26,234 bases of DNA from Psychrobacter sp. (GCF_030454045.1 NZ_JAKDJE010000041.1:1-26234); one strand, 5' to 3'. Shown: positions 1 through 8,759, counted from the first letter of the stretch. Numbers and translations: made by a program. Notes: generated from the letters alone by a model not told the origin.

Positions 1-301
1 GTAAGGTGTTGCTTATTTTTTTCAATGTTTTCTCAATTCTATACAGCCCCTATTATAAATACGTTATTTTTGTTAGGTTTGACGATTGATTTTATCGTGA
101 TTTATTGTCGGTTAAGTCTGCATAATGGCTGTCATATTGAACATCCAGTTATTTTAATAGGCAAAATTAATAACTAGATGTTATCTGAAACCAGATGTGT
201 GGAATAAGTCGGCATGTTATGATAACGCTGATGAATTTGCTTAATAATCAAAAAAATAAGCAGTCCTTTTATACCAACCAAAACAAAGCAACGGAACGTC
301 T
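1..301. other. Upstream region of metZ, no gene
   Basis: I see no coding sequence here. A possible promoter is TTGACG (79-84) with TATTGT (103-108) at 18 bp, which would give a leader of nearly 190 bases. Downstream of it lies an inverted repeat (140-153 with 169-182) and a third related copy at 189-199, described separately. The ribosome binding site of metZ is weak (ACGGA). No known riboswitch is recognised. Confidence 0.5.
140..199. repeat. Inverted repeat plus third half-site upstream of metZ
   Basis: AACATCCAGTTATT (140-153) and AATAACTAGATGTT (169-182) are reverse complements except for one base. The half-motif AACTAGATGTT (172-182) recurs as AACCAGATGTG at 189-199, so there are three half-sites, one inverted and two direct. 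This could be an operator for a methionine regulator or a leader hairpin. It does not match the E. coli MetR half-site spacing and no T-tract follows, so a terminator is unlikely. Confidence 0.45.
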
Positions 302-1594
302 ATGAGTCAGTCGCAAACGAAAGATGAGAATAATTTGAACCAAAAAAACTCAAACGATGGGTTAGATCCAAACTGGCGTAACGATGCCTTAGATTTAGGA
401 TTAGATTACGGTATGCAGACGATTGCTGTGCGGGCAGGTCAACACCGTACCGACGAGGGCGAGCATTCAGAGCCGATTTTTACGACCAGCTCTTATGTTT
501 ATCAATCAGCCGCTGATGCTGCGGAACATTTTGACGGTACAAAGACAGGCAACGTCTACTCGCGTCATACCAATCCAAGTGTACGTACTTTTGAGCGTCG
601 TCTTGCCGCGCTAGAAAACGGTGAACGTGCGGTTGCAACGGCCTCTGGTATGGGTGCAATCCTGACCATGTGCTTGGCATATCTAAAAGCGGGCGACCAT
701 CTGCTCGCTGCCAATCAGTTATTTGGCTCTTCTATCGGTCTATTTAACAACTATATGGCCAAATTTGGCGTCGAAGTTAGCTATGTCGATTGCTTTGACA
801 ATGAGGCATGGGCCAATGCCGTTCAACCCAATACCAAGGTGATCTATTGTGAAAGCCCAAGTAACCCACTCGCGCAGATTTGCGATATCGGTTATTTGAG
901 CGAGCTGTGCAAAGCCAATGACATACTACTGGTCGTTGATAACTGCTTTGCCACGCCAGCATTGCAGCGCCCTCTAGATTTGGGTGCAGACGTGGTTATT
1001 CATTCTGCGACCAAGTACTTAGACGGTCAGGGTCGCGTATTAGGCGGGGCGTTGGTTGGTAGTGACAAACTCATGCAAGAAGCGTTTACGGTGGTACGCT
1101 CAGGCGGTATCAGCATGAGTCCTTTTAATGCTTGGGTATTTACCAAGGGGCTTGAAACGCTAAAACTCCGAATGCAAGCGCATTGTAACAATGCCAATCA
1201 AGTCGCAGAATTTTTGGTCAATCATCCTAACGTTAGTACGGTGCATTTCTCTGGCCTAAGTGACCATCCTGCACACGAGCTCGCCACCCGCCAGCATCAT
1301 ATGAAAGCCGGTTACGGTGCTATCATGGGTTTTGAAGTCAAAGCATCTGACAGCCGCGATACAAAAGAAGCGGCTTGGCATGTGATTGATTCGACTCAAA
1401 TGGTCTCTATCACCAACAACTTAGGCGATGCTAAAACCACGATTACGCATCCTGCGACGACCACGCATTTCCGTCTCACCCCTGAGGCTCGTGCCGAAGC
1501 TGGCGTTAAAGACGGTCTGATTCGTCTATCAGTCGGTTTAGAAGATGTCGAAGATATTATCAAAGATTTGGCGCGTGGTTTAGACAGCTTGTAA
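302..1594 (+). CDS. metZ: O-succinylhomoserine sulfhydrylase
   Basis: This is a PLP-dependent enzyme of the Cys/Met metabolism family (cystathionine gamma-synthase fold). It should make homocysteine from O-succinylhomoserine and sulfide in the cytoplasm, the direct sulfhydrylation route to methionine. At 430 residues it is slightly longer than usual because of a roughly 35-residue polar N-terminus. Visible family motifs are the substrate/cofactor segment YSRHTNPSV, the ESPSNP stretch, the PLP-phosphate aspartate in VVDNCFATP, and SATKYLDGQGR, where K238 would form the Schiff base. It stands alone, with its own 300-base upstream region. The related activities (O-acetylhomoserine sulfhydrylase, cystathionine gamma-synthase) cannot be excluded by eye, but the overall sequence is most like MetZ. 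Confidence 0.9.
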   Translation: MSQSQTKDENNLNQKNSNDGLDPNWRNDALDLGLDYGMQTIAVRAGQHRTDEGEHSEPIFTTSSYVYQSAADAAEHFDGTKTGNVYSRHTNPSVRTFERRLAALENGERAVATASGMGAILTMCLAYLKAGDHLLAANQLFGSSIGLFNNYMAKFGVEVSYVDCFDNEAWANAVQPNTKVIYCESPSNPLAQICDIGYLSELCKANDILLVVDNCFATPALQRPLDLGADVVIHSATKYLDGQGRVLGGALVGSDKLMQEAFTVVRSGGISMSPFNAWVFTKGLETLKLRMQAHCNNANQVAEFLVNHPNVSTVHFSGLSDHPAHELATRQHHMKAGYGAIMGFEVKASDSRDTKEAAWHVIDSTQMVSITNNLGDAKTTITHPATTTHFRLTPEARAEAGVKDGLIRLSVGLEDVEDIIKDLARGLDSL

Positions 1595-1609
1595 AGATAG
1601 CGGTATAAT
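1581..1609 (+). promoter_or_regulatory. Sigma70-type promoter for ybaB-recR
   Basis: TAGACA (1581-1586) and a perfect TATAAT (1604-1609) are separated by 17 bp. The -35 box lies within the last codons of metZ. Transcription would start near 1616, about 60 bases before ybaB. This is one of the best promoter matches in the window and suggests that ybaB is not simply read through from metZ. Confidence 0.75.
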
Positions 1610-1675
1610 GCCGTCAGTATTTTATTTTAAACTTTAAATTATCCCAATTTATTATTATAAGACAAAGAGGCAATT

Positions 1676-2005
1676 ATGAATATTCAAGCATTGATGCAAC
1701 AAGCACAAACGATGCAAAAGAAAGTAGAAGCAAATGTTGAAAACGCCAAAAAAGAGCTGGCGAACAAAGAAGTACACGCTGAAGCAGGCAGTGGTCTGGT
1801 CAAAGTCACTATGACCGGTCGCCATGTGGTCAAGCGTCTGACCATTGACCCAAGCTTGCTAGAAGACGAGCCTGATATGATCGAAGATTTGATTGCTGCG
1901 GCTATTAATGATGCGGTGCGTCAAGCGGATGAGCTATACGAAGAAACGATGGCTGGCGCGACCTCAGGTATGGGTCTGCCACCAGGAATGCAAGGTATGT
2001 TTTAA
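1676..2005 (+). CDS. ybaB: YbaB/EbfC family nucleoid-associated protein
   Basis: A 109-residue protein of the YbaB/EbfC DNA-binding family. These are small dimeric proteins that bind DNA and are commonly encoded directly before recR. Recognisable features are the amphipathic start (MNIQALMQQAQTMQKK), the central strand region with SGLVKVTMTGRHVVKRLTID, the helix LIAAAINDAVRQADELYEE, and a glycine/methionine-rich tail ending GMQGMF. The length is normal for the family. An AGAGG ribosome binding site precedes the ATG. dnaX, the usual upstream partner in many proteobacteria, is absent; metZ lies there instead. Its cellular role (nucleoid organisation, possibly linked to RecR) is family knowledge, not visible here. 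Confidence 0.93.
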   Translation: MNIQALMQQAQTMQKKVEANVENAKKELANKEVHAEAGSGLVKVTMTGRHVVKRLTIDPSLLEDEPDMIEDLIAAAINDAVRQADELYEETMAGATSGMGLPPGMQGMF

Positions 2006-2030
2006 GCAGTAAATATTTCATATTGAAGAC

Positions 2031-2070
2031 AAAATGGGGTTGTTATCGACACGATACGACCCCATTTTTA
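2031..2070 (+). terminator. Hairpin terminator between ybaB and recR
   Basis: AAAATGGGGT (2031-2040) pairs with ACCCCATTTT (2059-2068). The stem continues imperfectly through TATCG/CGATA and is followed by TTTTTA. It looks like an intrinsic terminator active mainly on the plus strand. It sits only about 30 bases before recR with no obvious new promoter, so it may attenuate rather than end the ybaB-recR transcript. Confidence 0.7.
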
Positions 2071-2101
2071 TAGCTACGGTTTTTAGATAAAGGAAGTAAC
2101 T

Positions 2102-2695
2102 TTGCTTACCGCCAAATTTGATCAGCTGGTCAAACAGCTGCGTATTTTGCCAGGCGTTGGTCAAAAAAGCGCCCAACGAATGGCATTGCATTTGCTGAGT
2201 AAAAAACGTCCGCAAGGGGTGGCGCTGGCCCAAGCGCTTGATGAGGCCATGCGTGATATCGTGGAATGTCAGCGCTGTCACAGTTTAAGTGACCATGACA
2301 TCTGTCCACTGTGTCAAGACCCAAGACGTGATGACAGTTTGCTATGCGTGGTTGAGACAGCAGCAGATGTCATGGCAATCGAGCAAACCGCAGGCTATCG
2401 TGGTCGCTACTTTGTGCTTGGCGGACATTTATCCCCGATTGATGGTATCAGTGCTGACGATTTAAATATCGATCAGCTGGTATGGCGAGTCAAACAAGAG
2501 CCTGTTGAAGAGATTATACTGGCGACAGGTACGACGGTTGAAGGGCAGACCACCGCACATTTTATTAGCGAGGCCGTCAGTCGTCATGTCAATAAAGTCA
2601 CACGTTTGGCACAAGGGGTACCGATGGGCGGCGAGCTTGAGTATCTAGATAGTATGACGCTGGGTCAAGCCATGCAAAACCGCTCTTTTTTATAA
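2102..2695 (+). CDS. recR: Recombination mediator RecR
   Basis: RecR acts with RecO (and RecF) to load RecA onto SSB-coated single-stranded DNA at gaps. The 197-residue product has the family order: an N-terminal helix-hairpin-helix (LPGVGQKSAQRMALH, residues 16-30), a four-cysteine zinc finger (C56, C59, C68, C71), then a Toprim domain beginning at VVE (83-85) and containing ADVMAIE. The C-terminal GVPMGGELEYLDSMTLGQAM stretch is typical. The start is TTG at 2102, supported by an AAGGAAG ribosome binding site about six bases upstream and by the conserved N-terminus. The length is normal. Confidence 0.95.
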   Translation: MLTAKFDQLVKQLRILPGVGQKSAQRMALHLLSKKRPQGVALAQALDEAMRDIVECQRCHSLSDHDICPLCQDPRRDDSLLCVVETAADVMAIEQTAGYRGRYFVLGGHLSPIDGISADDLNIDQLVWRVKQEPVEEIILATGTTVEGQTTAHFISEAVSRHVNKVTRLAQGVPMGGELEYLDSMTLGQAMQNRSFL

Positions 2696-2739
2696 GGTTT
2701 TGCTTGCATTAAAGTCTTACCCATTTCATTTCGTGAAAT

Positions 2740-2748
2740 TGTTATAAT
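2740..2748 (+). promoter_or_regulatory. Extended -10 promoter for rnd
   Basis: TGTTATAAT (2740-2748) is a perfect extended -10 element (TGnTATAAT); no good -35 is visible at 16-18 bp. A small hairpin, ATTTCA (2723-2728) with TGAAAT (2734-2739), abuts it. The start of transcription would be about 75 bases before the rnd GTG. Confidence 0.6.
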
Positions 2749-2831
2749 TGCTTTATTATTGTTCTCCTTTCTAATTTTATTAAGACGCAGTATCGCGTTT
2801 TATTTTCTCCTATTTATGCAGGTATCTGCCC

Positions 2832-4166
2832 GTGTCCAACAACGTTTCAAACGCTTCAGTCGAATCAAACCTTTCTGAGATTACTGATAACTCATCACAA
2901 AAAGCATCTGATACTGAGATGACATCAGTGACGACACCTTCGGACTCAAATGACGATGCACTGGATGTTGAGGCAATTGATATCGATGCACTGTTGGATG
3001 TCGCTGATGCTGTTGATGTCACATGGGTGCGCGAGCAGCACCAATTGGCTGAGGTGATCAATGCCTTGGCAACTTGTGGCCGCGTCGCACTAGATACTGA
3101 GTTTATCAAGCGCGACACTTACTATCCGCGTTTGGCACTCGTACAGTTAAATACGGGTAATCACGTATATTTACTAGATGCGCCTGAGTTGCAACTGTCT
3201 GAGCTGTGGGACGCACTACGTAAAGTCGATGTGGCTATCTGGCATGCTTGCGGCGAAGATTTAGGCATTTTTTATCTGCTATCTGGTTGTCCGCCATTGA
3301 TCAATATTTTTGATACGCAAATTGCGTTGTCTTATTTAACCGGTCAATTACAAATGGGCTATCAGCAGGCATTGGCAGATCAGCTAGATATGCATATCGA
3401 TAAAGAGCATAGTCAGTCTGATTGGCTCCAGCGCCCGTTGACAGACGAGCAAGAGCAATATGCCATCGATGATGTGCGTTATTTGCCAGCGCTGTATCTC
3501 AGTATCGAACATGCGCTTAAGGCACAAGGCCTATACGATTACGTCTGGGCTGACTGTCAGCTTTATGCCAGTGATTTGTATGACTTGCAGCACATCGAAG
3601 ATGAAGCGATGTATCTGACGATGGCAGATTATCGTTATAACTCACAGCAAATGGCGATACTCAAAGGGATTGCGACGTGGCGAGAAGAGCTGGCACGTGC
3701 GACCAACCAGCCACGTACGTTTATCATTAAAAAGCAAGCGGTACGCGAGATCGTCATTGAAAAACCAAACAGCATGCGTGAGCTGGCGCACAAAACGACG
3801 ATGCACCGTAGTATGCTGCGTCTCTATGGTGAAGAGCTGCTTAAGATAATAAGAGAAGCCAAAAGCCTACCACCTGCCGAGCATCCAGCTTGTTTAGTGC
3901 CGCCATATCGCTCAAAAAACAAAATCTTGTCAAAAGCAGTGCAGCAAGCGATTGATGATCACGCTAGGGCTATCGGCGTGCCTAGCAGCGTTTTAATGCG
4001 CAAAAAATGGCTAGGACAGCTATATGAAGTCATTGCTCTTGATAAAGATTTCAGCAAATTACCACAAGGGTTAAAAGGCTGGCGCAATGACTGGGTCGTC
4101 CAGACGTTGATTCCTGTGATCAGCAAGCATAAAACTGAATTGCAGCAAGGGATGGGTATTAGATAG
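2832..4166 (+). CDS. rnd: Ribonuclease D
   Basis: A 3'-5' exoribonuclease that trims tRNA and other small RNA 3' ends. The DEDDy exonuclease core is clear: Exo I ALDTEF (D88, E90), Exo II in WHACGEDLGIF (D143), Exo III with the Y-x3-D arrangement (Y210, D214). An HRDC domain follows, roughly residues 265-350. The product is 444 residues, longer than the roughly 375 of E. coli RNase D. Most of the extra length is an N-terminal extension of about 60 residues, rich in Ser, Asp, Thr and Ala, before the core. The start is GTG; an ATG at 2816 is out of frame. An internal Met at residue 30 would remove only part of the extension, so the true start is uncertain. Confidence 0.93.
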   Translation: MSNNVSNASVESNLSEITDNSSQKASDTEMTSVTTPSDSNDDALDVEAIDIDALLDVADAVDVTWVREQHQLAEVINALATCGRVALDTEFIKRDTYYPRLALVQLNTGNHVYLLDAPELQLSELWDALRKVDVAIWHACGEDLGIFYLLSGCPPLINIFDTQIALSYLTGQLQMGYQQALADQLDMHIDKEHSQSDWLQRPLTDEQEQYAIDDVRYLPALYLSIEHALKAQGLYDYVWADCQLYASDLYDLQHIEDEAMYLTMADYRYNSQQMAILKGIATWREELARATNQPRTFIIKKQAVREIVIEKPNSMRELAHKTTMHRSMLRLYGEELLKIIREAKSLPPAEHPACLVPPYRSKNKILSKAVQQAIDDHARAIGVPSSVLMRKKWLGQLYEVIALDKDFSKLPQGLKGWRNDWVVQTLIPVISKHKTELQQGMGIR

Positions 4167-4371
4167 CAAATACAACCAACTCAAAAAATTGACGTCTAAT
4201 TTCACATTGCTTGTTTTTTAAATCAATTTTTTTTAAATCAATCAATGGCAGTATCAATTTTTTCTCTATCGATAAATGGCCGTTTTGACAATCTTGCTTA
4301 TACTTTTGCTCAGTCATATCTATTCCATTATTCGCCGTCATCTAGGGCATTTTAGGTATTAAAAATATGCT

Positions 4372-5076
4372 CTAGTGTTCAAACTCACCGTTTTCTAAAA
4401 AGTAAATCACTTGCCGGGCCACTTCTTTGTCGACCAGCATGCCTGTATGGGTTACAGGCAGTACGATATGGTCGTTGGCGCACTCTAATCGTGTTTCGCT
4501 GACGTAGACAGTGCCATCATGAGCACAGTTTTCTGCCACTGCTGATTCGCCTTCTTTATTCAGTTTGCGATTATGATATTGCAAAAAAGGTTGTCCTAAG
4601 CCGCGCGGTTTATCGCCTGCAATCACGCCTAGATGGATATGTTCAGGACAGGACGTCGCTGTACCATCGAGGGCATCGATATAAGATCGTCCTACAATCA
4701 AAGGACTCAGACGCCACACATAATCGGCGCAAACACTCCCCACATGCGGCGTGCCAAGTGTGACGCAGCGTCCAATTTGCCATTTGGGATAATTGGCCAA
4801 AAAATCACGAATAATCAATCCACCCAAGCTATGACCGACCAAATCTATTGGCTGATCGGGATTGTGGTTGGAACTCAGCCACTCATGTAGTCGCTGGCTG
4901 TTGGTTTTGATACTGTCGCGCATGCTGCGATAACTGTATTGATGGGTGGCAAAACCTTGCGCTTGTAAACGCTTCGCTAATGGACGCATCATCCAAGTCG
5001 TTTGATGTAGACCATGTATCAAAATCACAAGGTTTTTTCGTTTAGGCGCTTTTTGTGCCATGTCTTTTTGTTGCAT
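4372..5076 (-). CDS. Lipase-like alpha/beta hydrolase
   Basis: An alpha/beta-hydrolase fold protein of the PGAP1/triacylglycerol-lipase-like type. The strand and oxyanion segment NLVILIHGLHQTTW is near residues 15-28, and the nucleophile elbow GHSLGG places the catalytic serine at about S83. ALDGTATSCPEH and HDGTVYVSETRL probably carry later active-site loops, with the histidine likely in LPVTHTGML. No signal peptide is seen, so it is probably cytoplasmic. I chose ATG at 5076 (234 residues): it has a GGA element upstream, and the likely promoter -10 lies so close that the in-frame TTG at 5088 would fall almost at the transcription start. The substrate is unknown. It stands alone, facing away from the next gene. 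Confidence 0.85.
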   Translation of the reverse strand: MQQKDMAQKAPKRKNLVILIHGLHQTTWMMRPLAKRLQAQGFATHQYSYRSMRDSIKTNSQRLHEWLSSNHNPDQPIDLVGHSLGGLIIRDFLANYPKWQIGRCVTLGTPHVGSVCADYVWRLSPLIVGRSYIDALDGTATSCPEHIHLGVIAGDKPRGLGQPFLQYHNRKLNKEGESAVAENCAHDGTVYVSETRLECANDHIVLPVTHTGMLVDKEVARQVIYFLENGEFEH

Positions 5077-5097
5077 AACAATATCCAAATGAGTAGC

Positions 5098-5127
5098 ATT
5101 ATAAGATTTTTTATCGACGCTTGTTTA
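5098..5127 (-). promoter_or_regulatory. Promoter for the alpha/beta hydrolase
   Basis: On the minus strand a perfect TATAAT (5103-5098) is preceded at 18 bp by TAAACA (5127-5122), a moderate -35. Transcription would start near 5091, about 15 bases before the ATG at 5076. Confidence 0.45.
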
Positions 5128-5179
5128 TAAAAATGAGCGGATAGACAGACATCTTATATTAGCGCTTTAGGGGTAAGGG

Positions 5180-5665
5180 TTGTCAAATTATCTAAGTTTA
5201 TCAATTTCAATGTTAGCTATTTTTTCGCTGTCAGGTTGTACCACTTATAGAGCGGAGAAACTACCAATTGTTCAGATAGAGATGGCAGAAATGATAGTAG
5301 TAAACGAACCTATGCCAGCTAAGACACCTCTGCAAATTGCTACTTGGTCACCAACTAAATATAATGGTCGATTTACAGCGATGACAGCGGGATATTTGAC
5401 AGTTATCAATAACTGCCTTGCTTTGACTAGGGATAGTGACGAGGTGCCGACAAAAGATAATAGTCTTCTGCTAGTATTAGCGGATACGTCTTTTTCATGG
5501 GATGACGCTCAGGAAGTATTACTATTTGAAGGAAAGCCTTATAAGATTGGCGATGAGCTTTATCTTGGTGGTGCGGCTTTTACTTATCCCAATGCTAATA
5601 TTACAGATCAGATAAAAGTTAACTGGATAGACTGTGGCTTGAATAAAGGATGGTTGGGCGGTTAA
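5180..5665 (+). CDS. Putative lipoprotein of unknown function
   Basis: I do not recognise the family. The 161-residue product begins with a hydrophobic stretch ending in the lipobox LSGC, making C20 the likely lipidated residue of an outer- or inner-membrane lipoprotein. The n-region has no Lys or Arg, which is atypical for a signal peptide. The start is TTG at 5180, backed by AGGGG six bases upstream; an in-frame TAA at 5174 rules out an earlier start, and ATG at 5210 would leave a very short signal. The mature part is mostly beta-like, with two cysteines (in INNCLAL and IDCGLNKG) that could form a disulfide. Codon use is more AT-rich than its neighbours, which could mean recent acquisition. 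Confidence 0.7.
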   Translation: MSNYLSLSISMLAIFSLSGCTTYRAEKLPIVQIEMAEMIVVNEPMPAKTPLQIATWSPTKYNGRFTAMTAGYLTVINNCLALTRDSDEVPTKDNSLLLVLADTSFSWDDAQEVLLFEGKPYKIGDELYLGGAAFTYPNANITDQIKVNWIDCGLNKGWLGG

Positions 5666-5710
5666 GTCTCATTGATAGTGTCAAAATTTAACAATGCACG
5701 CATAAAACAA

Positions 5711-5745
5711 AACCGCCAAATCAGCGACTGATTTGGCGGTTTTTT
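5711..5745. terminator. Bidirectional terminator, lipoprotein and gcvP
   Basis: A perfect 14-bp stem, AACCGCCAAATCAG (5711-5724) with CTGATTTGGCGGTT (5728-5741), has a three-base loop. It is followed by a T run on the plus strand and a T-rich stretch on the minus strand. It sits between two converging genes and can serve both. Confidence 0.9.
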
Positions 5746-5778
5746 ATAAAATAAACGAGCAGTTATCGAAAACGATAA

Positions 5779-8676
5779 TTACATATAGTTTTCGATACTT
5801 GGACAAGAGCACATAAGGTTCTTGTCACCGTACGCATCATCGACGCGCGCCACACTTGGCCAAAACTTGTTTGCACGGATGTAAGGCAGTGGGAACGCAG
5901 CAATCTCACGGCTGTATGGATGCGTCCATTCTTCATTAGTAATCATAGCAGCCGTATGCGGTGCATTGACCAATGGGTTGTCTTCTAGCGTCCAGTTGTC
6001 TTCGCCCGCTTTTGCTTTCATCGCTTCAGCTTTGATAGATTTCAGCGCACTGATAAAACGATCCAACTCCTCGACAGACTCAGACTCTGTGGGCTCAATC
6101 ATCAGCGTGCCTGCGACTGGGAAGCTCATCGTTGGTGAGTGAAAACCGTAATCCATCAAGCGCTTAGCAATATCGCTTTCAGTGATGCCAGTTTCATCTT
6201 TTAACGGACGAATATCGATGATACATTCGTGAGCCACGCGGCCGTTTTTACCTGTATATAATACAGGGTAGTGGTCTTTTAGCTGGGCGGCTACATAGTT
6301 AGCGTTTAGCAGGGCAAGCTCGGTTGCTTTTAGCAGACCATCACGGCCCATCATGGCAATGTACATCCATGAGATTGGCAAGATGCTCGCTGAACCATAA
6401 GGCGCAGCCGATACCGCTGAGCAGTCTTTTTGCGCGTTATGCACAGGGCTTAGCGTATGGTTTGCCATGAATGGTGCCAAATGCGCCTTCATACCGATAG
6501 GACCCATACCTGGACCGCCGCCGCCATGCGGGATACAGAAGGTTTTGTGCAGGTTCATATGTAGTACATCAGCCCCAACGTCTGCAGGCTGCATCATGCC
6601 TACCTGAGCATTCATGTTGGCGCCATCCATATAGACCTGACCACCGTGCTTGTGAGTCAAATCACAGATATGACGGATGCCTTCTTCAAACACGCCATGA
6701 GTCGATGGGTACGTAATCATTAAAGCGCCTAAACGCTCGCTGTGCTCTTCACACTTGGCGGTTAAATCCTCAATATCAACGTTGCCTTTTTCGTCTGTTT
6801 TGACCACGACGACTTTCATACCCATCATCATGGCAGTAGCAGGGTTGGTGCCGTGTGCTGACATTGGAATGAGGCACACATCGCGATCGTTCTCTCCTAG
6901 CGACGCGTGATAACGGCGAATCGCTAGCAGACCAGCATACTCACCAGAGGCACCAGAGTTTGGCTGCATCGACACATCATCAAAACCAGTAATGGCTTTG
7001 AGTTGATCTTGTAAGCTATCAATCATTGCAATGTAGCCTGTGACTTGGTCACGCGGTGCGAATGGATGCACATTGGCAAACTCAGGCCAAGTGATTGGTA
7101 GCATTTCACTGGTGGCGTTGAGCTTCATGGTGCAGCTGCCCAGTGAAATCATGCTGCGATTCATCGCTAGATCTTTGTCTTCAAGCGACTTTAGATAACG
7201 CAGCATTTCATGCTCGGTATGATGCGAGTTAAATACTGGATGTGACAAGATATCATCTGTACGCAGATGCGCGCTGTCAAGTGAGATACGAGCGGTTTCA
7301 GGTAGATCGTGTGACTTGTTGACGAATAGCTGAGTCAAGATTTTGAAATCTTGCTGATCGCTAGTTTCACTAAAGGCAACGCTCAATTTGGTGTCGCTTA
7401 GACGCCATAAGTTGTAGCCAACGTTGTCTGCATTTTTAAAGATTTGCGTAGCCAATTTCTCTGAACCACAATCAACCACGACTGTATCGAAGAATTGATC
7501 GTGTACCACGCTTAAGCTGCTGTCATTCGCTGCTGTGATGGCATCAGCAAAGGCGGTCGCAAACGCATGGATACGAGTCGCAATACGCTTCACGCCACTT
7601 GGACCATGATAGACGGCATACATACCAGCGAGATTGGCGAGCAATACTTGTGAGGTACAGATGTTTGAGTTGGCTTTTTCGCGGCGGATATGCTGCTCAC
7701 GCGTCTGTAGCGCCATACGTAATGCGGTATTGCCTTGTGCGTCTTTAGATACGCCAATGATACGACCAGGCGCTGAGCGTTTTGCTTTATCAGAGAACGC
7801 AAAATAAGCGGCATGTGGGCCACCAAAGCCCATTGGAATACCGAAACGCTGAGTACTACCTAGCGCTACGTCCGCACCCATATCGGCTGGTGATTTTAAT
7901 AACACCAAGCTCATGATGTCACTGACGACACTGACGTAAGTCTTGTTTTCTTTTACGGCCGCGATGACGTCTGTTAAGTCTTTAACGTCGCCTTCTACGC
8001 CAACATACTGGAATAGCGCGCCGAAATAGTCGCCAGATTTAGCGGTTTCAAAATCACCAACGACCACTTCCCAACCAAAGTATTTAGCACGAGTATTGAT
8101 GACATCTAGCGTTTGTGGATAGACACGCTCATCGACGAAATACTGTGTTGATTTGCTTTTACTCACACGCTTTGACATCGCCATCGCTTCAGCCGCTGCC
8201 GTTGCTTCATCCAGCAATGATGCACCAGCTAACTCAAGACCAGTCAAATCGATACATACTTGTTGGAAGTTCAGCAATGCCTCCAAACGACCTTGAGCGA
8301 TTTCTGCTTGGTAAGGCGTATAAGCGGTATACCAGCCTGGATTTTCAAGGACGTTGCGCTGAATGACGGCAGGCATACGAACAGGAGAGTAGCCTTGACC
8401 GATATAGCTCTTATTGACGGTGATGTCATCTGCCATCGTGCGTAGTTTGGCAAGTGCCGCATGCTCACTCATCGCGACAGGCAAGTCTAACGCTTTGTGC
8501 AAACGTACCGGCTCAGGCACAGTGTCATTGATAAAGCTTTGCATATCTTTATAACCAACAGCGCTGAGTAGGTCAGCTTGCTTGGTTTCGTTCGAACCTA
8601 AGTGGCGATAGACAAATTCAGCTTCGTTGAACAATCCTTGAAAGGTATCAAACGATGGGTTTTGAGAGATAGTCAT
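5779..8676 (-). CDS. gcvP: Glycine dehydrogenase (decarboxylating), P-protein
   Basis: The PLP-dependent P-protein decarboxylates glycine and passes the aminomethyl group to the lipoyl arm of GcvH. At 965 residues it is the single-chain form, with both halves fused as in E. coli. The N-terminal half carries the YTPYQAEIAQGRLEALLNFQ segment; the C-terminal half has SLGSCTMKLN, the glycine-rich GGGGPGMGPIG loop and the cofactor lysine K711 in NLHKTFCIPHG. The ATG is preceded by AAGGA. It is the last gene of a minus-strand run behind gcvT, gcvH and a nitroreductase, and ends just before a bidirectional terminator. A weak 21-base imperfect repeat lies in its upstream spacer. Confidence 0.97.
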   Translation of the reverse strand: MTISQNPSFDTFQGLFNEAEFVYRHLGSNETKQADLLSAVGYKDMQSFINDTVPEPVRLHKALDLPVAMSEHAALAKLRTMADDITVNKSYIGQGYSPVRMPAVIQRNVLENPGWYTAYTPYQAEIAQGRLEALLNFQQVCIDLTGLELAGASLLDEATAAAEAMAMSKRVSKSKSTQYFVDERVYPQTLDVINTRAKYFGWEVVVGDFETAKSGDYFGALFQYVGVEGDVKDLTDVIAAVKENKTYVSVVSDIMSLVLLKSPADMGADVALGSTQRFGIPMGFGGPHAAYFAFSDKAKRSAPGRIIGVSKDAQGNTALRMALQTREQHIRREKANSNICTSQVLLANLAGMYAVYHGPSGVKRIATRIHAFATAFADAITAANDSSLSVVHDQFFDTVVVDCGSEKLATQIFKNADNVGYNLWRLSDTKLSVAFSETSDQQDFKILTQLFVNKSHDLPETARISLDSAHLRTDDILSHPVFNSHHTEHEMLRYLKSLEDKDLAMNRSMISLGSCTMKLNATSEMLPITWPEFANVHPFAPRDQVTGYIAMIDSLQDQLKAITGFDDVSMQPNSGASGEYAGLLAIRRYHASLGENDRDVCLIPMSAHGTNPATAMMMGMKVVVVKTDEKGNVDIEDLTAKCEEHSERLGALMITYPSTHGVFEEGIRHICDLTHKHGGQVYMDGANMNAQVGMMQPADVGADVLHMNLHKTFCIPHGGGGPGMGPIGMKAHLAPFMANHTLSPVHNAQKDCSAVSAAPYGSASILPISWMYIAMMGRDGLLKATELALLNANYVAAQLKDHYPVLYTGKNGRVAHECIIDIRPLKDETGITESDIAKRLMDYGFHSPTMSFPVAGTLMIEPTESESVEELDRFISALKSIKAEAMKAKAGEDNWTLEDNPLVNAPHTAAMITNEEWTHPYSREIAAFPLPYIRANKFWPSVARVDDAYGDKNLMCSCPSIENYM

Positions 8677-8717
8677 GACAATCCTTGGTTAAGGGAGTAA
8701 TAAACAAAATAGCAATT

Positions 8718-8759
8718 AAGAAAACATTGTGAGCAGTTAAGGAAACACTATGAGCGGTA
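8718..8759. repeat. Imperfect 21-base tandem repeat before gcvP
   Basis: Bases 8718-8738 and 8739-8759 match at 16 of 21 positions (core AAACAnTnTGAGC). The pair fills the spacer between the nitroreductase stop and gcvP. No function is evident. Confidence 0.4.

Noticed and set aside
4159..4341. 60-codon minus-strand frame in the rnd-hydrolase spacer
   Set aside because: It overlaps the rnd end, is Lys/Ile-rich from AT-rich DNA, and lacks a ribosome binding site or recognisable family.
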